From CAYUVH01 sp964448135 (GTDB taxonomy: Bacteria; Verrucomicrobiota; Verrucomicrobiia; Limisphaerales; UBA8199), in the NCBI GenBank assembly GCA_964448135.1, contig CAYUVH010000067.1:8205-72204 (forward strand): a stretch of DNA of 64,000 nt, read 5' to 3'. A program made the translations under genes and the position numbers. A model generated the notes under the pieces. That model had not been told where the DNA came from, did no database searches, and was given only the letters and a program-made list of their open reading frames with translations. Within the stretch, counting starts at the first letter, position 1, and each line of letters begins with the position of its first letter. Below are positions 63,055 to 64,000 of this stretch, in pieces.

Positions 63055-64000
63055 ATGAACCCTTCATACCCGCGCCAATCTTCCCGCACCCTTCTCTCAC
63101 TGGTAGCTCCACTGCTTGCCCTCTTTATCATAGCTTCGAGCGCAAACGCCGACGACCTGGGCACCCTCTGCTCCAATGCCCTCGCCAAACTTCCCCACCC
63201 CGAAAACGGCGTGGACTTCAATCCGGTCCCTCACCTCGATTGCCGCAACCAGGGCCAGTCATCCATCTGCTGGAGCTTCGCCACCAGTTCCTTCGTCGAA
63301 TCCGAAATGGCCCGCCTGCACCGCCCCTCCGTCCGCCTTTCCGCCCTCTACCCGGCCTACTGCCAGTTCGTCGAAAAAGCCCGCCAGTTCGCGAAAACCA
63401 AGGGCACCTCGCGCTTCTCGCCCGGGGATACTTTCACCGGCGTCTTTGAAGCCTGTCAAAAATATGGCGCGATGCCCGCCTCCGTTTACGACAAATGGAA
63501 AGGCCCGCTGCCTGATCACTCGAAACTCTACGCCGAACTCGATGCCCTCACCGCCCGCGCCAAAGCCGATAATCATTGGAACGAAACCGCGTTCGTGGCC
63601 TCGGTCAAAAAACTCCTCGACCAACATCTCGGCAAACCCCCCGAGAAATTCGATTGGGAAGGCAAATCCTACACCCCGCGCTCGTTCGCCGATGAAGTCG
63701 TCGCCCTGCCCTGGAAAGACTACATGATGTTCATCTCCACTTCCTCCGAGCCGTATTTGCACTACGCCGCCTTCGACGCGCCGGACAACTGGCTCCACAA
63801 CACCAACTACTTCAACCTTCCCCTCTCCAAATTCCACCAATACCTGTGGACCGCCTTGCGCAACGGCTATTCCGTCGCCGCCGAGATCGACACGTCTGAG
63901 CCCGCCTACAAAACCACCGGCCACTACTGTTTCATCCCCGAGTTCGACCTGCCCTTCGCGCAAATCACCCAGGAGGCCCGCGAACTCCGCCTCCAGGACG
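63055..64000 (+). CDS. Exported papain-like C1 peptidase, cut by right edge
   Basis: The frame opens at ATG 63055 and stays open for 315 codons to the edge. The signal peptide (LLSLVAPLLALFIIASSANA) is followed by a mature papain-like start. LDCRNQGQSSICWSFATSS carries the oxyanion-hole Gln and nucleophile C72, as in C1-type peptidases and the bleomycin-hydrolase/aminopeptidase C branch. The catalytic His and Asn should lie beyond the edge or late in the seen part (TTGHYCFIPEF is a candidate His region). Role: secreted or periplasmic cysteine protease or aminopeptidase. It follows the GH18 gene by about 200 bases but is separated by a terminator-like hairpin. Confidence 0.8.
   Translation, partial: MNPSYPRQSSRTLLSLVAPLLALFIIASSANADDLGTLCSNALAKLPHPENGVDFNPVPHLDCRNQGQSSICWSFATSSFVESEMARLHRPSVRLSALYPAYCQFVEKARQFAKTKGTSRFSPGDTFTGVFEACQKYGAMPASVYDKWKGPLPDHSKLYAELDALTARAKADNHWNETAFVASVKKLLDQHLGKPPEKFDWEGKSYTPRSFADEVVALPWKDYMMFISTSSEPYLHYAAFDAPDNWLHNTNYFNLPLSKFHQYLWTALRNGYSVAAEIDTSEPAYKTTGHYCFIPEFDLPFAQITQEARELRLQD

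Noticed and set aside
1..64000. rRNA, tRNA or prophage genes
   Set aside because: No tRNA-like cloverleaf with TTCRANNC arm, rRNA motif, integrase, transposase or phage structural gene was seen on reading; a tRNAscan or Rfam search would be decisive.

Overview
The window looks like a piece of a chromosome from a Verrucomicrobiota bacterium, most likely a soil or freshwater member of the Pedosphaera/Limisphaera-type lineage. This rests on the combination of H-X9-DG pseudopilins with near-identical N-termini, giant exported beta-strand-repeat (PATR) and LamG proteins, Reg_prop/Y_Y_Y histidine kinases, GH84/GH27/GH31/GH172/GH18 enzymes, DUF5009 and DUF5107 proteins, GC-rich DNA and short hairpin-rich dispersed repeats. 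No rRNA, tRNA, CRISPR array or intact insertion sequence was seen. Lineage is an inference; no marker gene is present.

Layout. 1-1576 (-): 5'-truncated-by-window-edge REC-PAS-GAF-PAS sensor protein, open at the left edge. 1977-4106 (+): an AraC-type regulator fused to a complete GH84-like (N-acetylglucosaminidase) domain. 4360-13087 (+): a giant PATR exoprotein, two pseudopilin-like proteins, then a second exoprotein sharing its N-terminal half with the first. 13161-21126 (+): tightly overlapping operon of SSS-family transporter, secreted GH84, DegT aminotransferase, ceramidase-like protein and a GH42-like exported glycosidase. 21093-31376 (-): GH27, AraC regulator, pseudopilin, triple-LamG protein, galM and GH31. 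31623-37986 (+): DUF5107/TPR protein, sugar-porter MFS, DUF5009 acyltransferase-like membrane protein. 38058-50624 (-): a propeller-repeat exoprotein with its pseudopilin, then FAD oxidoreductase, Reg_prop histidine kinase, LuxR-type response regulator and an orphan solute-binding protein, the last four almost without spacers. 50858-54821 (-): DedA-rhodanese protein, an ohr gene remnant next to a dispersed repeat, two SPFH lipoproteins and a small membrane protein. 55161-64000: GH172 protein with a Pro-Asn microsatellite, hypothetical genes in a lower-GC patch, a GT2, a small membrane protein, a GH18 protein and a C1-type peptidase cut by the right edge.

How it works together (inference): the content is dominated by glycan sensing, degradation and uptake. 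GH84, SSS transporter, DegT and ceramidase-like genes suggest amino-sugar or glycolipid scavenging; GH27, GH31 and galM fit alpha-galactoside/alpha-glucoside use. Three places repeat the same pairing of a pseudopilin with a giant exported protein, and five otherwise unlike exported proteins end in a similar aromatic-Arg tail, hinting at a shared surface-sorting route. The regulator-GH84 fusion is the most unusual single gene: it appears to place a glycosidase fold in the cytoplasm as a putative ligand sensor for a locus that also makes the secreted version.
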